DNA of 11,881 bases from Betaproteobacteria bacterium (GCA_009922295.1 RFWA01000048.1:1-11881); one strand, 5' to 3'; positions 1-7,187 are shown, counted from the stretch's first letter. Program-made: numbers and translations. Notes: a model not told the origin generated them from the letters alone.

Positions 1-389
1 CGTCCGCGCTGAGGCCGTTCATGGCGAAACATCGGACCCATGTAGTAAAAGCGTTTGCCACCGTCATACAGCAGAGAATGTTCTATCACCGAGCGCACCA
101 CACCCGCAGTGCACTCGGGCCGCAAAGTCAGAGAGTCGCCGTTGAGCCGATCCTCAAAGGTGTACATCTCTTTTTCAACGATGTCGGTGACTTCGCCCAA
201 GCCCCGCGTGAAAAGCGGCGTCCGCTCCACAATGGGCGTGCGAATATTCCTGTAGGCATAGCGAGCCATCAGGGCACGGACTTTGGCTTCCAGCCACTCA
301 ACCCCAGCCGAATCCGGCGGCAGCACGTCATTCATGCCTTTCACACCGGTCAGTTTGGCCACCTTGGGCGCCGTGTCATTGGCACTCAT
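1..389 (-). CDS. hisS: Histidyl-tRNA synthetase, N-terminal part (runs off left edge)
   Basis: This is the first 129 codons of histidyl-tRNA synthetase, a cytoplasmic class II enzyme that charges tRNA-His using ATP; the rest lies beyond base 1. The ATG at 387-389 opens a protein with the family's N-terminal region around residues 15-25 (GVKGMNDVLPP). Class II motif 2 follows: RPECTAGVVR at about 90-99, then the loop and strand ending FRHERPQRG at 121-129. Many HisRS proteins have Gly-Thr or Asn-Thr after the motif 2 Glu; here it is Cys-Thr, which I take as a lineage variant. A GAGG Shine-Dalgarno sequence lies 7 bases before the ATG and overlaps the ispG stop codon, so translation is probably coupled to ispG, whose stop is 9 bp upstream. 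The reading frame is intact up to the window edge. Identity is secure. Confidence 0.95.
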   Translation of the reverse strand, partial: MSANDTAPKVAKLTGVKGMNDVLPPDSAGVEWLEAKVRALMARYAYRNIRTPIVERTPLFTRGLGEVTDIVEKEMYTFEDRLNGDSLTLRPECTAGVVRSVIEHSLLYDGGKRFYYMGPMFRHERPQRG

Positions 390-398
390 GGGGATACC

Positions 399-1673
399 TC
401 AAAGGACGGAGACGGAAGTCGGCTTGCCAAACCGGTTTTCAATATAGTTTTCAACAATTTTCTGGAACTCCCGCGCGATGTCGTTGCCACGCAAGGTCAT
501 GCGCTTCTCGCCATCAATAAACACTGGCGCTGCTGGCGCCTCTCCGGTACCGGGCAGGCTGATACCGATATCGGCATGTTTGCTCTCCCCCGGCCCATTC
601 ACGATACACCCCATGACTGCGACCCGAAGCTTTTCCACACCTGGGTACTGATCACGCCAGATCGGCATCTGAGACCTTAAAAAACCTTCAATCTGCTGAG
701 TCAGTTCTTGAAACGTCGTGCTTGTGGTTCGGCCGCAACCAGGACAGGCAGTGACACTGGGCACGAAGGACCGCAACTCGAGCGCTTGCAGGATTTCAGA
801 GGCAATCACCACCTCCTGCGTCCGGGCCTCGCCGGGCTGGGGCGTCAAGGAGACCCGGATGGTGTCGCCAATGCCCTCCTGCAGCAAAATCGCCAATGCG
901 GCACTTGACGCCACGGCTCCTTTGGTACCCATGCCTGCTTCAGTCAGCCCTAGGTGCAAGGCGTAATCACAGCGTTGCGCCAACGCCCGGTACACCGATA
1001 CGAGGTCCTGCACACCGCTCACCTTGCAGGACAAAATAATCTGATCCGGGCTCATGCCCATGTCAGTCGCTCGCCGGGCGGACTCTACCGCCGAGGTGAT
1101 CAAGGCCTCGTACATGACCGATTTGGCAGCCCAAGGACTGGCCCGTCGGCTGTTGTCATCCATTAACTCAGCCAACAGTTCCTGGTCAAGGCTACCCCAA
1201 TTGACGCCAATTCGGACGGGTTTATTCCAGCGCATTGCCGCTTCAATCATGAGGCCAAACTGCCGATCACGCTTTTCACCCTTGCCCACATTGCCAGGGT
1301 TGATGCGGTACTTGGAAAGCGCCTGGGCACAATCCGGAAAATCTGTCAGCAGTCTATGGCCGTTGTAATGAAAATCCCCGACCAAGGGCACATCAATACC
1401 CATCCGGTCTAGTTGCTCTCGCACATAAGGCACGGCCTGCGCGGCCTCGGGGGTGTTGACCGTGAGTCGGACCAGTTCAGACCCAGCCATGGCCAGTTCT
1501 TTGACCTGAATGGCCGTGCCGATAGCGTCGACTGTGTCTGTATTGGTCATGGACTGCACGCGCACTGGGGCATCACCGCCAACAGTGACGACCCGTGAGT
1601 TCCACACGATGCGCGCCTGACGGGACCGGCGCGCCTTGGCTTGCGCTGGCTCAATGGGGAGACATGAATCCAT
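399..1673 (-). CDS. ispG: 4-hydroxy-3-methylbut-2-enyl diphosphate synthase (flavodoxin/ferredoxin)
   Basis: IspG (GcpE) makes HMBPP from methylerythritol cyclodiphosphate, the penultimate step of the MEP isoprenoid pathway, using a [4Fe-4S] cluster. The protein is 424 residues from the ATG. The three cluster cysteines are visible: CPGCGRTTST at about 310-319 gives two, and CIVNGPGE at about 356-363 gives the third together with the conserved Glu. The N-terminal TIM-barrel part carries VQSMTNTDT near residue 40 and the PLVGDFHYNG stretch near 97. E. coli IspG is shorter (372 residues); longer forms with insertions between the barrel and cluster domains are usual in betaproteobacteria. The start is ambiguous: rodZ ends in the string GTGATG, so translation could begin at GTG (1676) or the ATG right behind it. 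I chose the ATG because it forms the common TGATG stop/start coupling with rodZ. Its product feeds undecaprenyl phosphate and quinone synthesis. Confidence 0.96.
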   Translation of the reverse strand: MDSCLPIEPAQAKARRSRQARIVWNSRVVTVGGDAPVRVQSMTNTDTVDAIGTAIQVKELAMAGSELVRLTVNTPEAAQAVPYVREQLDRMGIDVPLVGDFHYNGHRLLTDFPDCAQALSKYRINPGNVGKGEKRDRQFGLMIEAAMRWNKPVRIGVNWGSLDQELLAELMDDNSRRASPWAAKSVMYEALITSAVESARRATDMGMSPDQIILSCKVSGVQDLVSVYRALAQRCDYALHLGLTEAGMGTKGAVASSAALAILLQEGIGDTIRVSLTPQPGEARTQEVVIASEILQALELRSFVPSVTACPGCGRTTSTTFQELTQQIEGFLRSQMPIWRDQYPGVEKLRVAVMGCIVNGPGESKHADIGISLPGTGEAPAAPVFIDGEKRMTLRGNDIAREFQKIVENYIENRFGKPTSVSVL

Positions 1674-2539
1674 CACTTCACCTCAAAACGTGCGACATTG
1701 TCTTTAGTTACCGCCCCGAGATCCAAGGGGACGTCCCGAATGCGCACGGACATTACGCCCGCGCGCCCCAAAACCACGGCCATCGGCAGGGCCCCAGAGA
1801 CGCCCTGCACTTCGCCCTGGCTCATCGTCTTGCGCAACTGAACCACACCTGTTGCGTCCGTCACCTCGACCCAAGAGGCGCCACTGGCCATCAGGGACAG
1901 AATGCCGGTCGTTGAACCTGAGCCATCAACTATGGGGTTAGCCACCGCGCCAACCACTTGAGCCGCCTCCAAAGCGGGCGAGGGCACCAGGGCAGTCGGT
2001 GGCAGGGCCAATTCGGTTGTAGCAGGCACGGGAACTGCCGGCTCGGCCACCACAGAAGCACTAACCGTTGACGCTCCTGGGTATCGCTTGAGCGGCCAGA
2101 AAATCAGTGCTGCAAGCCCGAGCATCAAAAGAGCAATCGCCAACCAATAAGGCCGAGACAAATGATCCCAAAGCCGGCTCTCTGACCGCAATCCCTTTAC
2201 CCGGTAACTTGCCCGGGTACTGGCCTCAACCGACTTTAGGTGCGGCTGACTGCTCGGGGGCAATAGAGTCATTATCGACTCAGGCGCTATTTTCAAAGCT
2301 CTGCACGCACTGGATGCCAGCGCTCGCGCAAACACAATATCGGGCAGCTCATGCAATCGGTCAGCTTCGAGTGCTTCAATTTTCCTGACAGGCACTTTCA
2401 AGGCAACTGCAAGCGCCGCGATGTGAAGTCCCTCAGCCTCACGAGCCCGGCGAAGCAGACTCCCAGCCGAATCAGGCGGCAGCTTCAGGACCGAGCCTTC
2501 ATCTGGTTTAAGCAAAAGCGGCACGCCAGCATCATTCAT
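1673..2539 (-). CDS. rodZ: RodZ-like cell-shape protein (HTH, one membrane segment, DUF4115)
   Basis: The 288-residue product has the RodZ layout. A cytoplasmic helix-turn-helix (HTH_25 type) spans about residues 23-95, with LLRRAREAEGLHIAALA and then IEALEADRLHELP. A basic linker follows, then one transmembrane segment at about 131-149, a Pro/Ala/Val-rich periplasmic linker, and a C-terminal beta domain (about 205-288, GASWVEVTDATG) of DUF4115 type. In rod-shaped bacteria RodZ links MreB filaments to the membrane and elongasome. The ATG at 2537-2539 was chosen because GAGGGG sits 6 bases upstream and the HTH begins soon after. An in-frame extension up to 2689 exists but lies wholly inside pilW and encodes nothing RodZ-like. 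The gene overlaps the pilW stop by 8 bp and the ispG start at its own stop, so translation is probably coupled on both sides. Some annotations of this family read simply 'helix-turn-helix domain-containing protein'. Confidence 0.88.
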   Translation of the reverse strand: MNDAGVPLLLKPDEGSVLKLPPDSAGSLLRRAREAEGLHIAALAVALKVPVRKIEALEADRLHELPDIVFARALASSACRALKIAPESIMTLLPPSSQPHLKSVEASTRASYRVKGLRSESRLWDHLSRPYWLAIALLMLGLAALIFWPLKRYPGASTVSASVVAEPAVPVPATTELALPPTALVPSPALEAAQVVGAVANPIVDGSGSTTGILSLMASGASWVEVTDATGVVQLRKTMSQGEVQGVSGALPMAVVLGRAGVMSVRIRDVPLDLGAVTKDNVARFEVK

Positions 2540-3359
2540 CAAATGCCCCTCTCTGGAATGCGCCAGATTCGCGTGACTGCGGATACCGCTTGAGCAACTG
2601 GTCTGCCAATTGCTGCTTGGCCTCCTGATTGTCGAGATCTCGCTCGACCTTAATCCCCAACCAAAGCGACTCGGCGTTGGCCAAATCACTATTGTTGAGC
2701 CTGCGCAAATGGAACTGCGCCCGCACCAAGTCGCCGCGTCCGCGCAGCAGCATAGCCAGGTTGAAAGTTGTCACCGGGTTACCGGCCTCGTATTCATACG
2801 ACTTGAGCAAACTCCGTTCGGCTTCAGTGGGGAGCCCGGCTCGGGCCTGGCACAAACCGAGTGCACGAAAAGTTTTGGCCCGCTCGCCATACTGCGGGTC
2901 TGCCAGGGCCTGCTCAAAATGGCGAAATGATTCGGACCAGCGTCGTTGCTGGCACTGCAACCACGCCAGGTTATGCATGACATTGGGGTCGCCCGGACGT
3001 AACGCCAAAGACCTGCTGAAACCATCCTCCGCGAAGCGAAAGTCATTCAGACGCATGTAGATCAGTCCGCGCAGATTATGCGCCGGGGCATAAGCCGGAT
3101 CGGCAATGATCGCCTGCTTAAGCTCATCGAGTGCCACCGTTGTTTGCCCTTGTTCAAAATACCCGAGGGCTAACTCCAGACGGATCCTTGCCCGCTTGCG
3201 GCCATCAGGCTCATCTGATGCCGTCATGATGTCGCGGCCGCCGCCGTTTGAGCCGCTGCTGGGGGCGGACATACAGCTAGCCAGTCCAAGCAGCACCAGA
3301 ATCACCAGCGGACTGAATTGAACCGATGTCAGCCTTGGCAATATAGGCATTGGCATCAT
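2532..3359 (-). CDS. pilW: Type IV pilus biogenesis/stability TPR lipoprotein PilW (PilF)
   Basis: The product is a 275-residue outer-membrane lipoprotein made of tetratricopeptide repeats. It has a hydrophobic signal segment at about 14-28 and a lipobox LASC whose Cys29 would be lipidated; the next residue is Met rather than Asp, consistent with outer-membrane sorting. A Ser/Gly-rich linker leads to about five TPR helical pairs between residues 57 and 255, including ALGYFEQGQ, HNLRGLIYMRL and HNLAWLQCQQ. PilF in Pseudomonas and PilW in Neisseria are the pilotins that help PilQ secretin multimerise in the outer membrane. The position between rlmN and rodZ-ispG-hisS is the classic pilF/pilW slot in beta- and gammaproteobacteria and supports the call over a generic TPR protein. 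The start is an ATGATG pair with no strong Shine-Dalgarno sequence, 2 bp after the rlmN stop, which suggests coupling. No other pilus gene is in the window. Confidence 0.9.
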   Translation of the reverse strand: MMPMPILPRLTSVQFSPLVILVLLGLASCMSAPSSGSNGGGRDIMTASDEPDGRKRARIRLELALGYFEQGQTTVALDELKQAIIADPAYAPAHNLRGLIYMRLNDFRFAEDGFSRSLALRPGDPNVMHNLAWLQCQQRRWSESFRHFEQALADPQYGERAKTFRALGLCQARAGLPTEAERSLLKSYEYEAGNPVTTFNLAMLLRGRGDLVRAQFHLRRLNNSDLANAESLWLGIKVERDLDNQEAKQQLADQLLKRYPQSRESGAFQRGAFDE

Positions 3360-3361
3360 TT

Positions 3362-4510
3362 CTAATGAGCCCGGTCAGCCAACATGACGTTAGGGCTGGG
3401 GGAGATGACGATGCGTCGCTGACGCAGTATTCTTTCTTCAACGCCGGTTCGATCACGGACATCCCCGGCCAGCTGCCCACAAGCGGCGTCAATATCATCG
3501 CCACGGGTTTTACGGATGGTGGTCACAATGCCGGCGTCGCTCAGAATTCTGGCGAACAGCTGCACCTGCGCCATGCTTGAGCGAGTCAGACCTGACGCAG
3601 GAAACGGATTGAACGGGATCAGGTTGAACTTGCAGGTCAGGCCCGCGCTGGTACGCTCGCGAACCAGCCGAACCAGTTCCTGGGCCTGCTCGACCTGGTC
3701 ATTCACGCCATCCAGCATGCAGTATTCAAAGGTGATGAAGTCTCGCGGGGCATGGGCCAAGTACCGGTGACAGGCATCCAGAAGCTCGGCCAGCGGGTAC
3801 TTGCGGTTCAGTGGCACCAGATCCTCTCGCAAACTATCGTTAGGAGCGTGCAATGAAACCGCCAGCGCGACCGGACAATCCAGTGCCAGACGGTCAATCA
3901 TGGGCACCACGCCGGACGTCGACACTGTGACCCGTCGCCGAGACAAACCATAGCCATGATCGTCCAGCATTACCCGCAAAGCCGGTATCAGGGACGAGTA
4001 GTTTTGCAATGGCTCGCCCATACCCATCATCACCACATTGGAGATCACACGCTCAGCCTGCCGCAAATGCTTGCGCAGGAAATGCTCAGCGAACCACAGC
4101 TGCCCCACGATTTCTGCGGTGGACAGGTTGCGGCTAAATCCTTGATGTCCGGTGGAGCAGAAGCGGCACCCTACCGCACAACCCGCTTGGGACGAGATAC
4201 ACAGGGTGCCACGATCATCTTCGGGAATGAACACGGTCTCGACGGCGTCCCCACCGCCAACATCGAACAACCATTTGATCGTGCCGTCTTTCGACAGGTT
4301 CTGGGACATCACGGGGAGCGCACTCAGGTGCGCTGTCATCGTCAACTTTTCACGCAAAGATTTTGCGAGGTCGGTCATGTCTTCGAAGCGGACCGCACCT
4401 TTTTGATGAATCCAGCGAAACAACTGGACCGCCCGGTAGCGCTTTTCGCCCAGACGTTCACAAAACAGGGCCAAACCCTCGAGGTCGTAGTCGAGCAGGT
4501 TGGCGGTCAT
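3362..4510 (-). CDS. rlmN: Dual-specificity 23S rRNA/tRNA adenine-C2 methyltransferase RlmN
   Basis: RlmN is a radical-SAM enzyme that methylates C2 of A2503 in 23S rRNA and of A37 in a subset of tRNAs. The 382-residue product shows the full active site. The radical-SAM cluster motif CAVGCRFC is at 111-118. A conserved Cys at 104 precedes it (LCISSQAG) and corresponds to the cysteine that resolves the protein-RNA adduct in E. coli. The methyl-carrying Cys is at 344, in the C-terminal motif RKTRGDDIDAACGQLAG. The GMGEPLQN SAM-binding stretch (163-170) is also present, as is the N-terminal accessory domain (FRWIHQKG at 31-38). Length matches the family (E. coli 384). The ATG at 4508-4510 gives a normal N-terminus 8 bp after the ndk stop; the Shine-Dalgarno sequence is weak. 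The ndk-rlmN-pilW order is conserved in proteobacteria. Confidence 0.97.
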   Translation of the reverse strand: MTANLLDYDLEGLALFCERLGEKRYRAVQLFRWIHQKGAVRFEDMTDLAKSLREKLTMTAHLSALPVMSQNLSKDGTIKWLFDVGGGDAVETVFIPEDDRGTLCISSQAGCAVGCRFCSTGHQGFSRNLSTAEIVGQLWFAEHFLRKHLRQAERVISNVVMMGMGEPLQNYSSLIPALRVMLDDHGYGLSRRRVTVSTSGVVPMIDRLALDCPVALAVSLHAPNDSLREDLVPLNRKYPLAELLDACHRYLAHAPRDFITFEYCMLDGVNDQVEQAQELVRLVRERTSAGLTCKFNLIPFNPFPASGLTRSSMAQVQLFARILSDAGIVTTIRKTRGDDIDAACGQLAGDVRDRTGVEERILRQRRIVISPSPNVMLADRAH

Positions 4511-4518
4511 TGCATCGC

Positions 4519-4944
4519 TTATCGCGAGTAAATATTCAAGCCGGGAAAGAAAAACGCCACTTCGGCTGCAGCAGTTTCAATGGCGTCAGAGCCGTGAACT
4601 GCGTTCGCGTCAATGCTGTCCGCAAAATCAGCACGAATGGTTCCAGCTGCGGCCTTTTTCGGGTCAGTCGCTCCCATAAGGTCACGGTTCTTCAGTATGG
4701 CGTTGTCGCCCTCCAAAGCCTGAATCATCACGGGGCCCGAAATCATAAAGTCGACCAGATCCTTGAAGAAGGGACGCTCTTTGTGCACGGCATAGAAAGC
4801 CTCCGCCTCGCGGCGTGACAAATGCGCCATACGCGCGGCCACCACTTTGAGGCCTGCAGCCTCGAATCGAGCATAGATTTGGCCGATCACGTTTTTCGCA
4901 ACAGCATCGGGCTTGATGATAGAAAGGGTTCGTTCGGTAGTCAT
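4519..4944 (-). CDS. ndk: Nucleoside diphosphate kinase
   Basis: Ndk transfers the gamma-phosphate of ATP to other NDPs through a phosphohistidine and so balances cytoplasmic NTP and dNTP pools. The 141-residue product is full length. The start is TERTLSIIKPDAV, where the Lys of IIKPDA helps hold the phosphates. The active-site His117 lies in NAVHGSDA, and GATDPKKAAAGTIR (91-104) forms part of the nucleotide pocket. A GAGG lies about 13 bases before the ATG, farther than usual. The 89 bp between the rluB stop and this start is the largest gap on this strand between here and hisS. It makes ndk a plausible first gene of an ndk-rlmN-pilW-rodZ-ispG-hisS transcript, although I see no convincing -35/-10 pair there. 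Confidence 0.97.
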   Translation of the reverse strand: MTTERTLSIIKPDAVAKNVIGQIYARFEAAGLKVVAARMAHLSRREAEAFYAVHKERPFFKDLVDFMISGPVMIQALEGDNAILKNRDLMGATDPKKAAAGTIRADFADSIDANAVHGSDAIETAAAEVAFFFPGLNIYSR

Positions 4945-5001
4945 GAAATGTCAATTGCCTCAAAGAATAGTTCGCCGGTAAGGCAAAGCCCGTTAGTTTA
5001 A

Positions 5002-5040
5002 CCGCTGAAGTTTGTCCCTATGCTTCACCTGGTTCAGCGG
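5002..5040 (-). promoter_or_regulatory. Inverted repeat at the rluB stop / ndk leader
   Basis: CCGCTGAA (5002-5009) and TTCAGCGG (5033-5040) are perfect 8-bp inverted arms around a 23-base loop. Read on the minus strand, the first arm contains the rluB stop codon and the hairpin stands about 55 bases before the ndk ATG. Only TTAAAC follows the second arm, with no run of T, so it does not meet the usual form of an intrinsic terminator. It could be a processing or attenuation structure between rluB and ndk, or chance. Confidence 0.35.
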
Positions 5041-6374
5041 CGCGGACCACCGCGACGCGGCCCGCCGCCGCCCGATCCGCTGGCCCCGCCCCGGCGTTGC
5101 CCCTGGTCCTGGCGCTGCCGGGTAAAACTATCGGCTCCAATGTAACCAAATGCCGTTTTCATCGGGTCAGGCTGGCTGGCGGCCGCTTGCCGGTCACTGT
5201 GTTCGGCCGACTCACTTCGCTGCCGCCGCCCACCATTCAGCCCGGTCGCCGGGCCTGGTATCCCAGCCAGGGAGCTGGCAGGCAGTTGGCGCATTCCTCC
5301 GCCATTCGAACTGCGCGGACCGGCGCCGCGGCCTCCATTTCCACGTCGCCGGGATCCGGAATCAGGCCCACTCCGTTCGCTTCGATTCGAGCCCTGCCCA
5401 GCCTGGCCCACAGAGGAATTCCGACTCTGGGCGCCGCCGGCGGCTTGCATCAATGCGCCGATATCCGCGTCATCCAGCTCCATCCAAGCGCCACGCTTGA
5501 GGCCACGTGGCAAGACCATGGCCCCGTACCGAATTCGAATCAAACGGCTGACGGCGTGACCCACGGCTTCGAACATGCGTCGCACCTCGCGATTGCGCCC
5601 TTCGGAAATAGTGACGCGGTACCAGCAATTGGAACCCTCACCACCGCCCTCCTCGATCGAACCGAACTGCGCCAGACCGTCGTCAAGCTTGACACCCTCC
5701 AACAGACGCTGCCTCTCCTCCTTGCTCAAGGCGCCCAAAACGCGCACAGCGTACTCACGCTCCAGTCCGAACCGGGGGTGCATCAGCCTATTCGCCAACT
5801 CACCGGAACTGGTAAACAGTAGCAAACCTTCGGTGTTCAGATCCAGGCGACCCACGGATTGCCATTTGCCTTGAAACAGTTTGGGCAGACGTCGAAACAC
5901 CGTCGGCCGGTTTTGTGGATCGTCATGGGTTACCACCTCGCCTGCCGGTTTATGGTACGCGATGACGCGCGCAGGCGGCGCATCGATCCGAATACGAATC
6001 AGCTTGCCATTGACCTTGACATGGTCCCCGAACTGAATGCGCTGCCCAATGTGTGCGGGCTCGTTATTGACGGTGATCCGCCCCTCCATGATGAGCTGCT
6101 CCATCTCGAGCCTAGAACCCATGCCGCTTTGTGCAAGTACCTTGTGAAGCTTTGGCGTTTCGGCCTGCGGGGCCAACACACGCTTAGGCAGTGCCAAGTC
6201 TGGTTGTTCCTCATCAGCATCAAATTGCCCGGAGATCACGTCAACAAAACGGTTCATAGCAGCACCGGCGGGCACTGGCGAATCAAGCTGGTGGGGGAGC
6301 TTAGGCGTCAGCTCAGACTGTTCAGCCAGGTCAGAAGTATCCACGTCTGGCATACCGGCAGTGTTTTCGCTCAT
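5034..6374 (-). CDS. rluB: 23S rRNA pseudouridine(2605) synthase RluB with long disordered tail
   Basis: The product belongs to the RsuA/RluB/E/F pseudouridine synthases, which isomerise a single uridine in rRNA; RluB acts on U2605 of 23S rRNA. An acidic N-terminal extension (1-70) is followed by an S4 RNA-binding domain (about 74-130, KLHKVLAQSGMGSR). The catalytic domain carries Asp178 in VGRLDLNTEGLL and the later motif ISEGRNREVRRMF (257-269). From about residue 313 to 446 the chain is low-complexity Gly/Arg/Ser, except for a clean motif MKTAFGYIGADSF (405-417) near the end. E. coli RluB is 291 residues; this one is 446, the excess being both terminal extensions, and such tails are frequent in Burkholderiales. 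The gene start overlaps the scpB stop (ATGA), so translation is coupled. Assignment to RluB rather than RluE/F rests on the scpB-rluB neighbourhood and the domain layout. Confidence 0.92.
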   Translation of the reverse strand: MSENTAGMPDVDTSDLAEQSELTPKLPHQLDSPVPAGAAMNRFVDVISGQFDADEEQPDLALPKRVLAPQAETPKLHKVLAQSGMGSRLEMEQLIMEGRITVNNEPAHIGQRIQFGDHVKVNGKLIRIRIDAPPARVIAYHKPAGEVVTHDDPQNRPTVFRRLPKLFQGKWQSVGRLDLNTEGLLLFTSSGELANRLMHPRFGLEREYAVRVLGALSKEERQRLLEGVKLDDGLAQFGSIEEGGGEGSNCWYRVTISEGRNREVRRMFEAVGHAVSRLIRIRYGAMVLPRGLKRGAWMELDDADIGALMQAAGGAQSRNSSVGQAGQGSNRSERSGPDSGSRRRGNGGRGAGPRSSNGGGMRQLPASSLAGIPGPATGLNGGRRQRSESAEHSDRQAAASQPDPMKTAFGYIGADSFTRQRQDQGQRRGGASGSGGGGPRRGGPRR

Positions 6375-7057
6375 GAAGAGGTTCCCGTCAAAAAAAACAA
6401 GTCTGTATCGCGGCCAGCATGGCCGTCTTGCACTTGGGGGCCACCAAGCGCTTCCGGCGCTGCAGCGGCAGTTGTGACCGACAAGGACGGTGAGTCGCGA
6501 TCCGAGATGCCAGCGTTGAGCGCCTCAAAAACATGGGCTTGCTGCGCGGGCGAATCAAGCAAGGGGAGTTGATCCAGCGAAGCGAGCCCCAGGTCATCCA
6601 GAAAATGACGGGTGGTAGCGAACAGGGCCGGCCGGCCGATCGATTCGCGATGCCCAATCACTTCGACCCAGCCGCGGTCTTCTAACTGTTTCACGATCAA
6701 CGAATTCACCGCAACTCCTCTGATGTCTTCGATATCGCCACGTGTCACGGGTTGCCTGTAGGCAATGATGGCCAAGGTCTCCAAAGCGGCGCGACTATAC
6801 CGCGGTGGCTTTTCAGGGTGGAGTCGATCCAGATACTCACGCATGTCGGATCTGCTCTGAAATCGCCAACCGGAGGCAACACAGACCAGTTCCACGCCAC
6901 GACCAGACCAATCAAGCTGTAACTCCAGCAGCATATGTTTGATCGTGTCGGCACCCAGGACCTCGTCAAACAAAGCGCGTAGATCCCGCAACTGCAGGGG
7001 CTGTTGGGCGCAAATCAAGGCGGTCTCCAAAACGCGCTTGGCATCAACCGAGTTCAT
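6371..7057 (-). CDS. scpB: Segregation and condensation protein B
   Basis: ScpB is the winged-helix partner of ScpA and SMC in the bacterial condensin that organises and segregates the chromosome. The 228-residue product has the typical N-terminal start MNSVDAKRVLETALICA. The signature ALETLAIIAYRQPVTRGDIE (about 92-111) follows, then IRGVAVNSLIVKQLEDRGWVEVIGHRESIGRPALFATT, which covers the second winged helix. The last 45 residues are Ala/Ser-rich and probably unstructured. I chose the ATG at 7055-7057; an in-frame TTG at 7138 would add 27 residues that do not resemble ScpB. No strong Shine-Dalgarno sequence is seen (GGA about 10 bases upstream). The gene overlaps rluB by 4 bp. scpA is not in this window, although it is often adjacent to scpB in other phyla. 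Confidence 0.94.
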   Translation of the reverse strand: MNSVDAKRVLETALICAQQPLQLRDLRALFDEVLGADTIKHMLLELQLDWSGRGVELVCVASGWRFQSRSDMREYLDRLHPEKPPRYSRAALETLAIIAYRQPVTRGDIEDIRGVAVNSLIVKQLEDRGWVEVIGHRESIGRPALFATTRHFLDDLGLASLDQLPLLDSPAQQAHVFEALNAGISDRDSPSLSVTTAAAAPEALGGPQVQDGHAGRDTDLFFLTGTSS

Positions 7058-7187
7058 GATATGGCAAGTCCGGGTCGGGCACCTGTTGGGTGCGAAATCA
7101 GGGTGATTCAAGTCGGCGCTTCTGGCAGAAACGATCAACTGCGGCGCTTGGGACGATAGATCGACGCAGCGTCGGGCGCGCTTGCGG
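7058..7187 (-). other. 130-bp gap between rluD and scpB
   Basis: This is the longest stretch without a gene in the window. I see no convincing ORF, RNA gene, terminator with a T-run or consensus promoter in it. A 5-bp hairpin (GCACC/GGTGC, 7079-7093) and a near-palindrome at 7163-7173 are too small to interpret. A promoter for scpB-rluB could lie here but cannot be picked out by eye. Confidence 0.5.

Noticed and set aside
2540..2689. N-terminal extension of rodZ by 50 codons
   Set aside because: It lies entirely inside pilW; the ATG at 2539 has a good GAGGGG sequence and starts just before the helix-turn-helix.
3956..4531. Plus-strand open frame of 191 codons opposite rlmN
   Set aside because: The minus strand holds a complete RlmN with all catalytic cysteines; the plus-strand frame is a shadow.
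4945..5033. Promoter for ndk in the 89-bp gap
   Set aside because: I looked for -35/-10 pairs on the minus strand; TATTCT and TAAACT occur but neither has a reasonable -35 at 16-18 bp, so no promoter is claimed.
5097..5822. Plus-strand open frame of 241 codons opposite rluB
   Set aside because: It is antisense to a well-supported gene, has Pro/Arg/Ser-rich composition typical of the reverse of GC-rich coding sequence, and shows no recognisable domain or ribosome-binding site.
5859..6572. Plus-strand open frame of 237 codons opposite rluB and scpB
   Set aside because: It crosses two real minus-strand genes, has no domain signature, and is explained by absence of stops in GC-rich antisense.
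7079..7093. Small hairpin GCACC-TGTTG-GGTGC in the rluD-scpB gap
   Set aside because: Five base pairs with no T-run and no sign of conservation; expected by chance in GC-rich DNA.
7058..7138. N-terminal extension of scpB from a TTG at 7138
   Set aside because: The extra 27 residues do not resemble ScpB, and the ATG at 7057 gives the expected N-terminus.
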